This document shows, in pieces, positions 11,561-21,149 of a stretch of DNA of 64,000 nt; position 1 is the first letter of the stretch, and each line of letters begins with the position of its first letter. The position numbers and the translations under genes are program-made. This stretch comes from Carettochelys insculpta. Its lineage: Eukaryota; Chordata; Testudines; Carettochelyidae. Under the pieces are notes generated by a model that was not told the DNA's origin, did not search any database, and saw nothing but the letters and a program-made list of their open reading frames with translations. Where the stretch lies: the NCBI RefSeq assembly GCF_033958435.1, contig NC_134138.1:10428001-10492000 (forward strand), written 5' to 3'.

Positions 11561-11969
11561 GGGTGAGTCTACACTTGCGTTCCTCTTTTGAAAGAGGTAT
11601 GTAAATTAGGTAAATCAAAACATACAAATGAGATAAAATTTGCATACTCGGCACCTCATTTGCATATTCTATTTTCAAACGAGCTTCTTTCGAAAGAAGA
11701 AAGCCAGTGTAGATGCTGCTGTTTCGAAAGTAACCCCCATCTTCGAAAGAATCCTTCTTCCCATTAAATAAAGGGAAGAAGGATTCTTTTGAAGATGGGT
11801 TTACTTTCGAAAGAGCAGCATCTACACTTTCTTCTTTCGAAAGAAGCTCTTTCGAAATTAGAATATGCAAATGAGGCACCAAATATGCAAATTTATACCT
11901 CATTTGCCTTTTTGATTTACCTCATTTGCATACCTCTTTCGAAAGAGGAATGCAAGTGTAGACACACCC
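11561..11969. mobile_element. 409-bp foldback MITE, GTCTACAC group
   Basis: A nearly full-length inverted repeat: arms of about 200 bp meet near 11766-11775 between CTTCTTCCC and GGGAAGAAGG. Ends are GGGTGAGTCTACACTTGC and the complement of GCAAGTGTAGACACACCC. The 3-bp duplication AAT lies at 11558-11560 and 11970-11972. Interior motifs TTTCGAAAG recur several times. A shorter member of the same family is nested at 46772-47080. Confidence 0.85.
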
Positions 11970-12195
11970 AATGAGTTACACAAAGACTTAGGGGTCTGTT
12001 GGATGGGGGCACTGGAGTGGGAATTAGGTAACCTTGCTTTTAACCCTAGCTCATCCACAGATTAACTATATGACCATCAGCAGGTCACTTACCATCTCCA
12101 CTGTAGGGTTTGGAGGGTTTTTTTGGCCTCTAATTTTTTGTTTGTCCTGTTAGACGTTCTTTGGGGGAGGGGTTGTCTCTCACAAGCCCCATCTA

Positions 12196-13062
12196 CACTA
12201 GCCTGGTCTTTTGAAAGCGCAGGCCCCACGTTGAAGTAACGTGCAGCACGTCTACACACACCACGTGCTCTTTTGAAGATGAAATCAACGTTAGGCACTG
12301 CAAGAATCGAAACCGCTCTTGCAAACAGAAAACAGGAAAAGGCCACTCTTCTGACATCTTCCTTCAACATCCTGGACAGTGTACCTGAAGAGCCCCAGTC
12401 AGGCAAGCAGCCGGAGCTGAGACCGTCGGCAGGCCCACACCACCAGGGCCGGAGACGGGGCCAGCTTCAGCTGGGGAGTGGTCCAGCGAGGAGGTGGAGC
12501 TGGTGCTCTACCTCCCCTCTTGCACCTCCAGCCGGGCATTGGCCAGACAGCCATCCCCTGACCTTGGCGGTGGACCCTCAGGTATGTATCCAAAAGGGCA
12601 TGACTGGGGCCCCCGACTCCTCCAGCAGAACCCAGCCTGACAGGGCCCAGACAAACCATGGCCTCGGGACAGTGGCATGTCCGCCAGTGCCTGCCAGCAC
12701 CCACTCCCGCGGACAGCACTGTGTTTTTCATCCATAGAATCGTAGAATCATAGATGGGAGTGGTGGAGGAGCAGACCACACAAAGAGACAGGGGATGGGG
12801 ACCTGGCACTCACAGGGGGACAGGGGACATGGGCCATGGGGCAGGGGTCAGTACTCAGCACCTGTTCCTCTCTTCCTGCCCTGGGTCCACAGCCACACCA
12901 TCTGAGGGCCGGGAGATCCTTGCCCCATTGGTGGGCCCAGACAGCCCCCTAGAGGTGAGGGACAGAGACCGTCCAAAGCCACCCCCAGTCATGGCGGAGC
13001 CAGAGGTGGCCAGTGGAGGACCCCCACCTCGCTGCTTCCATCTGATGCCAAGTGTTGTACAG
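12196..13062 (+). pseudogene. Harbinger-type accessory gene fragment
   Basis: The left part begins with a GTCTACAC-type end, CCCCATCTACACTAGCCTGG at about 12189-12208. The GC-rich interior contains a segment at 12893-12960 that aligns with 20276-20345 of the large Harbinger element: both show an AG splice-acceptor context followed by CACCATCTGAGGG and then a Pro-rich frame. I read this as an exon of a related Myb/SANT-like accessory gene. A short CR1-like snippet (ATAGAATCGTAGAATCATAG) lies at about 12735-12754. The right end is lost against an RTE-like LINE. The call is inference from the local match. Confidence 0.45.
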
Positions 13063-14080
13063 CACCTTCCTCATTGGTGACCTTCTGCATCCATCCTATC
13101 CTCAGAATCTTTCTGTAACTCCTTTCGAATGCCAATATTCTTCTTTTCAAATCTTTTGTTATCACCCATGTCTCACATCCACACAACATGCTGCTGAATA
13201 CACATGTTTTCAAGATGCCCAGCTTTGTTCTTAAGCTAATTGCTTTGCTTTTCCACATCTTATCCATCACCTTCAAACTCGCTCTTATTTTAACTATTCT
13301 AGTCGCTATTTCCTTCTTACAGTCTAGCTCATACATTATGTTGCTCCCCATATATGTGAACCTCTCTACGTTTTCTAGTTCAGTCCCATCGACACTGATC
13401 TTCCTTCCTATTTCCTTATCTCCCAATACCATTATTTTTGTTTTATTGATGATCATAATCAGTCCATACTGCTTCCCTTCTTCATTTAACACCCACACCA
13501 TTTTTACTAGCTTCTCCTCATCTTCCTGAATGATAACTATATCATCCGTGAACCTCAAGTTGTTAATTCTTTTCCCGTGCACAGATATCCGTTCTACCTC
13601 TTCCTTGATCTTGTCCATCGCTCTCTCCAGATGTGCGATGAAGATACTTGGCGATATTGGATTTCCTTGTCTCGTACCTCTACTTGTTTTAAACCAACTT
13701 CCTAACTCCCTGCATGTTCTCACTGCTGCCTCTGCATTGTCATTGATATCCTTCAACAACCGTATCAGTCTTCTATCCACTCCTTATGACTCCAACACTG
13801 ATCAAGTCACTTTCTGCTCTATACTGTCAAATGCCTTTTGAAAATCAACAAAGCAAGTGTATACATTCTTGTTCTTTGTCAAGCTTTTTCATGTTCCAAT
13901 GGATAGCATCTGTGCTAGTTGTAATTTTCTTTCAGTAGCCAATCTATTGACCCAACCCCACTCGCTCGATTGGTACCATGGACCTTGTTTATCCAGGCGA
14001 CGTCCGAGCCGGCATCTTTTATCATTTAGTTGTACTGGTATCAGATTTCATTTGTATTGTTGTTTGATGGTCAGCACATC
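13063..14080 (-). mobile_element. RTE-like LINE, reverse transcriptase domain
   Basis: On the minus strand the RT domain is readable. CFVDFQKAFDS (motif A) is at about 13820-13855. After a frameshift a 263-codon open frame follows (13780 down to 12989) with TSRGTRQGNPISPSIFIAHL (motif B region), LRFTDDIVIIQ (motif C, Tyr/Ala-Asp-Asp changed to FTDD), a thumb region, and LCGCETWVITKDLKRRILAF. The last codons of that frame run past the element into the adjoining Harbinger-like sequence, so the LINE is truncated at both ends. It differs from the LINE at 7488, which has YGSETWTLYA. Confidence 0.85.
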
Positions 14081-14954
14081 GATGCACATCTGACCAACCC
14101 TCCTCCTTCATCCAAGCTTGGGACTGGCATGGAGCTCATAGAGGCTTCATGGTGGAGTCACGTACATGTCAGGTATCATATTAATATAATTGTTGGAAAG
14201 TTATGGTAACTCAATGTATCCTACTCACCCAATAATTCTGGCATCTGTGCCCAGCATCCAATAACACCTTGCATTTCCTGAAGTGAGCTTTGGTATAAGT
14301 AGATAAGAAAGCTGGTAGGCTCACGCCATAGGAGTGTTTACCGCAGCATTAAATAGAGTTACTCACACAGGCTAAAAATGGAATGCCCCAAAAGGAAAAT
14401 GACATGATCTATGAATGGTCTACCTTGGTACAAACTTAGGACATTAAACAGTTAACTGGTAAGCATACCAGTACGTATGTTCATACCAGTTAACAGATTA
14501 ACTGGTGAACACTGGCCCTGGCTGGTCATGCTGGGTCAAAGTAGCTCCAGCCATGGAGGGGGCCAATGGGCAGAGTGGCAGGACCCAGCAGTTATGTGCA
14601 CAGTACTTTTTACTTGTCATCAGGCAGGCTATAGTCCGGTATCAGTAACTTTTTCTTGTACTATGCTATTTTCTTGCACTACTCTACTAACATTTCCTTG
14701 AACTATGTTAGTGCTGCCTTATAGCTAACAACCTGACTGGTGCTGGACACCTGGTCTCTTGAATCTATTTCATAATGAATTAAAGTGGGCTCAAGCAATC
14801 GATTTTGCAATTTATTGACAGCTCCATCACTTATGCCATCAAGGGTACATAGTAAGAGCTGAGCAGGATGTGAGCAGAGACACACCAGACACAAGGTGCA
14901 AAGGAAAAAGATCTGAAACGAGCACGTGCTCAGAAGCCCCTCATTTTATTCAGA
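14081..14954. other. Unassigned, with a short hairpin
   Basis: No gene seen. Positions about 14452-14497 hold an inverted repeat with 11-bp perfect arms GTTAACTGGTA and TACCAGTTAAC, plus a further GATTAACTGG just downstream. Confidence 0.5.
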
Positions 14955-15389
14955 TTCCCCTATAATGTATTTTGGTCCACTCTGGGAATGGGAAGACCAA
15001 GACTCTATGGTCTAACCTATCGACATGGAGTCTTCAAGCAGAAATCTTCCACATTTGAGCATCTTGCCTTCTTGCGAAAGAAGCAATTATGTGAAAATCT
15101 TACTGTAGCTCTACAGATGGCTTACCTATTCCTCCCCTCCCTTCCGCCTTCCCCTGCAAGGAGCCAGCACATTTAATTTATATATTGCATGGTCATGTAT
15201 TCATTATATGGCCAATAACATGACTAATGCATGCTGTCTGAGAGATATGTTTCATGGAATAATCCCCACCAGGTTTTAAATCATATTTATATAGAATATA
15301 TCAGATTTCCCTCTAATGTAACCTGGTCAGGTCTGGGAATGGGAAAAGCAAGAACTCCATGGTCTAACCTATCAAAGTGCAGTCTTACT
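14955..15389. repeat. About 345-bp tandem unit, partly duplicated
   Basis: The segment 14955-15035 recurs at 15303-15387, sharing CTGGGAATGGGAA and ATGGTCTAACCTATC, so the unit length is about 345 bp. The second unit is cut off by the MITE at 15390. The middle of the first unit (15033-15290) is the repeat also found at 7201-7450. No protein or known repeat family is recognised. Confidence 0.7.
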
Positions 15390-15825
15390 GGCTATGTCTA
15401 CACTAGCCCCAAACTTCGAAATGGCCATGTAAATGGCCATTTTGAAGTTTACTAATGAAGTGCTGAAATACATATTCAGCACCTTAGTAGCATGTGGGTG
15501 GCCGCGGCACTTTGAAATTGACGCGGCTCGCCGCCGCGTGGCTCGTCCCGACAGGGCTCCTTTTCGAAAGGACCCCGACTACTTCAAAGTCCCCTTATTC
15601 CCATGGGCTCACAGGAATAAGGGGACTTCGAAGTAGGCGGGGTCCTTTTGAAAAGGAGCCCCCTCGGGATGAGCCACGCAGCCGTGAGCCGCATCAATTT
15701 CGAAGTGCTGCGACCGCCCGCATGATAATGAGGCGCTGAATATGTATTTCAGTGCTTCATTAGTAAACTTCGAAATGGCCATTTACATGGCCATTTCGAA
15801 GTTTGGGGCTAGTGTAGACATGGCC
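15390..15825. mobile_element. 436-bp palindromic MITE, GTCTACAC family
   Basis: Same family and same length as 1548-1983. Ends are GGCTATGTCTACACTAGCCC and the complement of GGGCTAGTGTAGACATGGCC. The duplication ACT is at 15387-15389 and 15826-15828. The two halves are inverted copies that meet near the CCATGGGCTCACAGG loop at about 15601-15615. It lies in the tandem repeat region. Confidence 0.88.
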
Positions 15826-17748
15826 ACTGTGATCCTCAAATGGATGAGTTGAAAGTGAGACTGTTGACAAGTGAATCATCCTAAAATTTGCAATGCCCTA
15901 TCAGAATGTTTTTCAGGTATGGACTATTTTTACTCTGTGCTTGGTTTTTTTATCAGAAGGTGTTCCACCTTTCTATTTAAAATCCTGTTTATTTTCATTA
16001 CAGAAATTCTCAGAAGTTCTTACTGATGTTTTCTTCCCTCAGCTCTTACATTGCCTGCAAACCAAATGCAATAATTGCTTCTAAGAGGTTGGAAAGGGCA
16101 TATTTATCTCCCTAGGTAAGGCATGGGGATGACAGCTATGGTGTTGTCAGAGCTGTTACATTTCCATTCATTAATGGTCTCTTTTTATATGTAAAAATAT
16201 AGAATTGGGGCATTCCCTACTGGAAACATTTAGTGCATCTTCAGCTGGCAGCTGGGGAACACAGTGGTAAAGGCTGAAATTAGGAGATATTAACTGCTCT
16301 CTCAGACCTGCTGATCACCCATGTGCCCAGACACTCAGTATCTTGCAGAAGCAGACTCTTCACTTGTCATATTTTTAGTCATGATCATTGTAATATCAAC
16401 TTCTCTATCGCTCATTTGCATCTTGCTTGAAAACATGCACAACATCACACTCTAGTGGTCAATTCACATAATGGATAACAAGCTACTATTGCAGACAGCT
16501 AATCAGGTTACCTCTCAAGATTAGATAACAGCTTTTTGTGTTGCAGGTTTTGGGTCCAAACATTTTTTACAAGCTGTGTGGGAGCCAGAGCCTTGGCTGG
16601 TGTAAATCGGCTGGCATACATTGGTGTAACATTGGCATAGCTAATAGAATTATGCTGATTTACACTAATGAGGGAAGCTGCCCTTCATCTAATCATCTCA
16701 AAGTTCCTCACAGTGGGGCGTAAATACCACCTTTACTTTGCCAGTATTGATGAGACACCATCACTTCCTCTTGTCTGCATTCTGCCAGAAGACAGGGTGT
16801 GATTCTGCTTCAGATGAGTAGATGGAGTAACGACTAGGATCAGGAGGAAGAAGGAAATGCATGAGATATTCTGTTCTTGCCAGATTTTCAGTTCATTTAG
16901 GTTCCATCTGCACTTACTTCTGGGGGCAGATTTAGCATGCCTAGTGGGGATGTGCTTGATCAAACTATCAGAGCCTGACAGCCAACCCTGATACTCATTT
17001 TCATGAGGAGTAAGGGACGGTGATGGGAGACTTTCTCCCGTCAGCTTCCCTCTGTGCAGATGAGCTGATAAATTGATCTTAAATACGTTGATTCCAGCTA
17101 TGCAGTTCAAGTCTAGCGAAAGACCTGCTCTCATTCAGCTCTGAGATACAGGGCAGATTTGTCTAAGGTTGGGTTGAACAGCCAAACCTCTCAGCCTGGG
17201 TATTGCTAAAAATGGTAGTTCAATTGCCATTTTTACTGAAACTTGAAAAGCTTCCCTGTTTGCACTTATAGTCTCAATCATGCCCTCGGCACCCAGCCAA
17301 GGAATGCTGGGCAAATGTGTCTGTTTTCTGTGTTGAAAAGTAATCAGCAAAATTCAAACCCAAACCACTTTAAGGTGGTATTTCCCTTTATTTTTCCACA
17401 GCTTCTGAAATTCAGACCTGCTGTGGATCTCTAGCGCCCCCTTTCTGAGACACCGCAGAATGCACAATGACACGCTTGACTGCCAGCGGGATTTGATTCC
17501 AGGACACTTATTAGTAAAAGCAAGAGCCTCTGTTATTTAAGTTTAAAGAGAAACACTTTTAACTACAGCTGCAGTAGACTGAACTTCTTTGTGCACTGAG
17601 GAGAGACAAAAGTCCATGTTGGGCTACCATAGGTTACATGTGCCTTCTTCCCTTTCTTCGTTTACCCTACGTTATAACAAGATTCTAAATTATTCCTACC
17701 CCTCCTTGGTGCCGGCACATCCTGACTGTTACCATGTCCCCTTTTAAT
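15826..17748. other. No gene recognised
   Basis: AT-rich, apparently low in young repeats. Stretches near 16570-16680 (GTGTAAATCGGC, TTACACTAATGAGG) resemble old interspersed repeats but are too decayed to name. No splice-flanked frame with motifs was found. Confidence 0.5.
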
Positions 17749-18445
17749 CTTAGAATGCTGGGACTGGAAGGGACCTTGAGAGGTCATCGTGTCCAGCCCC
17801 CTGCCCTCATGGCAGGACCAAGTACTGTCTAGACCATCCCTCATAGACACTTATCTAACCTGTTCTTAAATATCTCCAGAGATGGAGATTCCACAACCTC
17901 CCTTGGCAATTTATTCCAGTGTTTGGCCACTCTGACAGTTAGGAACTTTTTCTGATGTGCAACCTAAACCTCCCTTGCTGCAGTTTAAGCCCATTGCTTC
18001 TTGTTCTATCCTCAGAGGTCACAAGTTTTCTCCTTCCTCCTTATGACGCCCTTTTAGATACCTGAAAACCGCTATCATGTTCCCCCTTAATCTTCTCATT
18101 TCCAAACTAAACAATCCCAGTTCTTTCAGCCTTTCTTCACAGGTCATGTTCTCCAGATGATCATTCTTGTTCCTCTTTTCTGGACCCTTTCCAATTTCTC
18201 TGCATCTTTATTGAAATGTGGTGCCCAGAACTGGACACAATACTCCAGCTGGGACCTAACCAGCACAGAGTAGAGCGGAAGAATGACTTCTTGTGTCTTG
18301 TTCACAACACACCTGTTAATGCATCCCAGAATCATGTTTGGTTTTTTTGCAACAGCATCACTCTGTTGACTCATATTTAACTTGTGGTCCACTATAACCC
18401 CTAGATCCCTTTCTGCCTTACTCCTTCCTAGACAGTCGCTTCCCA
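17749..18445 (-). mobile_element. CR1 LINE 3' part
   Basis: The 3' end starts at about 17749 with TTAGAATGCTGGGACTGG. The minus strand has an open frame at 18446-18144 reading SKAERDLGVIVDHKLNMSQQ, then NMILGCINRCVVNKTQEVIL and [20 protein letters not shown], the standard CR1 ORF2 C-terminal region. The remainder is frameshifted. The 5' junction at about 18445 is fused directly to a tRNA-like SINE head. Confidence 0.88.
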
Positions 18446-18526
18446 TTCCCTAAATGGCCTCCTCAACAATTGAACTCACAATGCTGGGTTTGACAAGGGC
18501 AATGCTCAAACCACAGCGCTATGGCA
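18446..18526 (-). mobile_element. tRNA-derived SINE head fused to CR1
   Basis: On the minus strand the sequence has tRNA-like order: an A-box-like TAGCGCTGTGGTTTGAGCA, an anticodon-loop region, then a B-box-like GAGTTCAATTGTT, and ends GGCCATTTAG. The same head is at 48088-48278 and 62216-62320. It is not a tRNA gene: there is no acceptor-stem pairing and no terminator, and it sits in a repeat. Confidence 0.65.
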
Positions 18527-19145
18527 GACTGGGCACAACATCGTCTTCCACCCCGTCAGAGCAAGTGGAAGTCTTCCTGGACTTTCACATCAGTAGTGCT
18601 TTGTGGGAATGGTCCATCACTGGCTGTTAGCCACCATGGTCAAGAGTGCAACCCCACGCTCCAAGGGTCCCTAGCCTCTGTTTGCCAGAATCTGGTCATG
18701 GACAAATCAGTTTGGCTGCATCTATACATCCAAGATGGTTCTGAAAGAAGGCCGTGCTCTTCTGGAAGATCCCAGGAGTGTCTACATATAAGAGGTGCTA
18801 TGCCAGAAGGACTCTGGAAGAATGCAGTGCCTCTTCCAGATTACGTACTCCACTCCCAAACCAGGAAGAGTGCCTTCTTCTAGAAGATTCTTCTGGAAAA
18901 GACGTGCAGATGCTACATGAGCTTGTCTTCCGAAAGAGCGGTCTGCCATGGCGGTGGCCAGCTGGAGCATGGAGATGCCTTTGCCAGCACCAGCAGGGCT
19001 CTGTGGTCTCTGGCTCCAGCCACTTTTAAAGCTGCAAGGACCCAGAAACCCAGCGGCAGGAAGCTGAGACTGTGGAGGCAGGTGGCATATGCGGAGTTGC
19101 AGCAGACAGCTCTCACACACCCCTGCAACGACCACCGATCCCACG

Positions 19146-19535
19146 ATGGCCAGCAGCCAGCTAATCTGTGCCCCTCAGGTTACTCCCAGGGAGCTGGATG
19201 AGGGCAGCCAGGACCTCTACCAGGCCACAAAAAGGAAGAGCCCATCCTGGAGGCAGCCAGAGCTCCAGGATCTCCTGGGGCTTTGGAAAGAGGGGGAAGT
19301 GCTGAGGGACACAACTCGTCACCAGAGGAACACCCCTACCTTCACTCACCTTGCCACTGGCCTGGCTGCCCGAGGCCACCTGGGCTGGAACTCCGAACAG
19401 GTCCAGTGCAAGGTTAAGGAGTTAAGGCAGGGGTCCATGAGGGCCTGAGACAGTGCCAGATGGTTGGGGCGGGCCCCAGCAACATGCCCTGACTTCAGGG
19501 AGCTCCTGACTTCCTGGCGGGTAATGACACCTCCC
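19146..19535 (+). pseudogene. Myb/SANT-like Harbinger accessory protein, exon 1
   Basis: In PIF/Harbinger elements this second protein binds DNA and helps bring the transposase to the ends and into the nucleus. The frame begins at the ATG at 19146 (context CCCACGATGG). At about residues 30-95 it shows a trihelix/Myb-type domain: SWRQPELQDLLGLWKEGEVL, then TFTHLATGLAARGHLGWNSE and QVQCKVKELRQG, with the spaced Trp residues and the KVK-L-RQ helix. A TGA at 19446-19448 stops it where Arg is expected; the frame then continues with PATCPDFRELLTSWR to a GT at about 19520. Later coding-like sequence at 19640-19760 (GSFIIEVPSASSSQ-type frame) suggests more of the same protein, with stops. Confidence 0.7.
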
Positions 19536-20275
19536 CACTCCACACCACCTTGGACGTGGCAGCACCAGAACCCCCTGCCACACCGGTGGGGAGGCAGGTC
19601 CCGGTGAGGAGCAGCCTGAACCATCCGGCCAGGCCAGCCCTCCAACAACATAGGTCCCATCCAGGGACATGTTCTTGGAGGGTTCCTTCATTATAGAGGT
19701 GCCCTCTGCCTCCTCCAGCCAGGTCATCTCCAGCTGTGTGTCCCCAGACCTCTTTGAGAGCCCCTCCAGTAAGTGTGTGCCATAGTGCAGACCCTGGGGG
19801 AGGGCACCCCCAGGCACCCACATGATGGCCTATCCCTAGATGTCCCAGCCTGGATTGTGCCCTAGGGCTGCGGGCATTGCTGCAGTTGACTCCCAGCATT
19901 GCCCCCTGTGGTGAGCCCAGTGAGCTGCACACATATACTGGGGGAACCTTGCAATGCCAGGCTGTACCCAGCCCGCACATCCCTGAAGCATGGACTTCCC
20001 TGTGCCTGAATGCCCCCTGTCTGCTAGCCCATTCTCTGGGGTGGGGTGGGGGGCCCCTGCCATGGCCAGCACTATCCCCAATGTGTCACAGAGGCCATAG
20101 GTGGTGGCACAGGCCAGCATGCAGAGAACACAGGCCACCCCTACGAGGACATCCCCAGGAGATGCCTGTCTCTCTTGTCAGGAGTGGGGGCATCTGCCCA
20201 CAGAGGCTGGGGACACAGCAACCAGAGCCAGGATGGGGGATGGAATGCCCCACTCTCTCTCCCCACACGTCTTTC

Positions 20276-20575
20276 AACAGCACCATCTGAGGGGTGGGAG
20301 AGCCACAGGACGAGCCTGGGGCCCGCCAGCCCCATGGAGGCCAGAAGGCCTCTGAGTCCTGGAGCCAGGCCCAGAGCAGCCCCTAGCGGCCACAGCCATG
20401 CAGGCCCATTGGGCCGCAATGAGGAGGCCACAGCCTATACAGCCACCCTTCAGCACCAAAAACCTCCTTGTGGAGAGGTGCTTGTCCCTGGATAAGGCAG
20501 ACCTGGCCTGGTAGTGGGACACATGTGGGGATGTGGTGGACATGCTCCACACAGTATATGGTGTGCTCGCTGAGC
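20276..20575 (+). pseudogene. Probable second exon of Myb-like protein
   Basis: A pyrimidine-rich tract and AG acceptor (CTTTCAACAG) precede a frame starting with PSEGWESHRTSLGPASPMEA. Further on, LVERCLSLDKADLAW and DMLHTVYGVLAELPP are readable around 20470-20580 with an intervening stop (TGGTAGTGGG). The exon start aligns with 12893 in a second, more broken copy. The exon model is inference from splice-like context and the match between the two copies. Confidence 0.5.
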
Positions 20576-21149
20576 TGCCCCCTCCAAATCTCCCACACCC
20601 CCTCCCACAGCTGCACCTGCCTGCCCCACCCCGCCAGCTGCTCCCACTTCCTCCATGCCCCTGAGGCACTCACCACCTTCCTTCCAATAAGCCTCTCACC
20701 CGATGCCCTCTGGGGACTTGGGGCCTAGCTTGTGTCCATGGCAGGCTCCATGCAGGAAGCCACCACCACGAATCTACCCCTCCATCCCCCCACTGAGGCC
20801 AAATGCACAGCCCCACACCCTGTGCTTCCAGCCCCTTCCATGACACAATGGGTACTGTGCACCCAGGGTGGGAAGGGTCCCTGCAGTCACCAGGATTCGT
20901 GGCCCTCCACCCTGTCACTGGAGTAGTGCCTCCCCAATGCCATCCCCCCATCCAACTGCCTCCCCAGTTTAATGAGCCCCCCATGTGCATAGTTAGGCCA
21001 CAGACCATTGCAAACTATTCAAAAGGTTGTTTAGTTGTCTACTTTTTTATGGTTAACTAAAGTTTTTGATGTTTTCTACACTCCTGTGTCCCTGATTATT
21101 GGTGTGGGGAATGGGCAAGGAGGCCTGTGGGGGCATGTCCAGGTGAGGG

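Noticed and set aside
18446..18526. Possible tRNA gene
   Set aside because: A- and B-box-like parts are present but no acceptor stem or terminator; it belongs to a dispersed SINE family.
19346..20676. Many long minus-strand frames opposite the Harbinger accessory gene
   Set aside because: Shadows of GC-rich coding DNA on the other strand; the plus strand holds the recognisable Myb/SANT domain.
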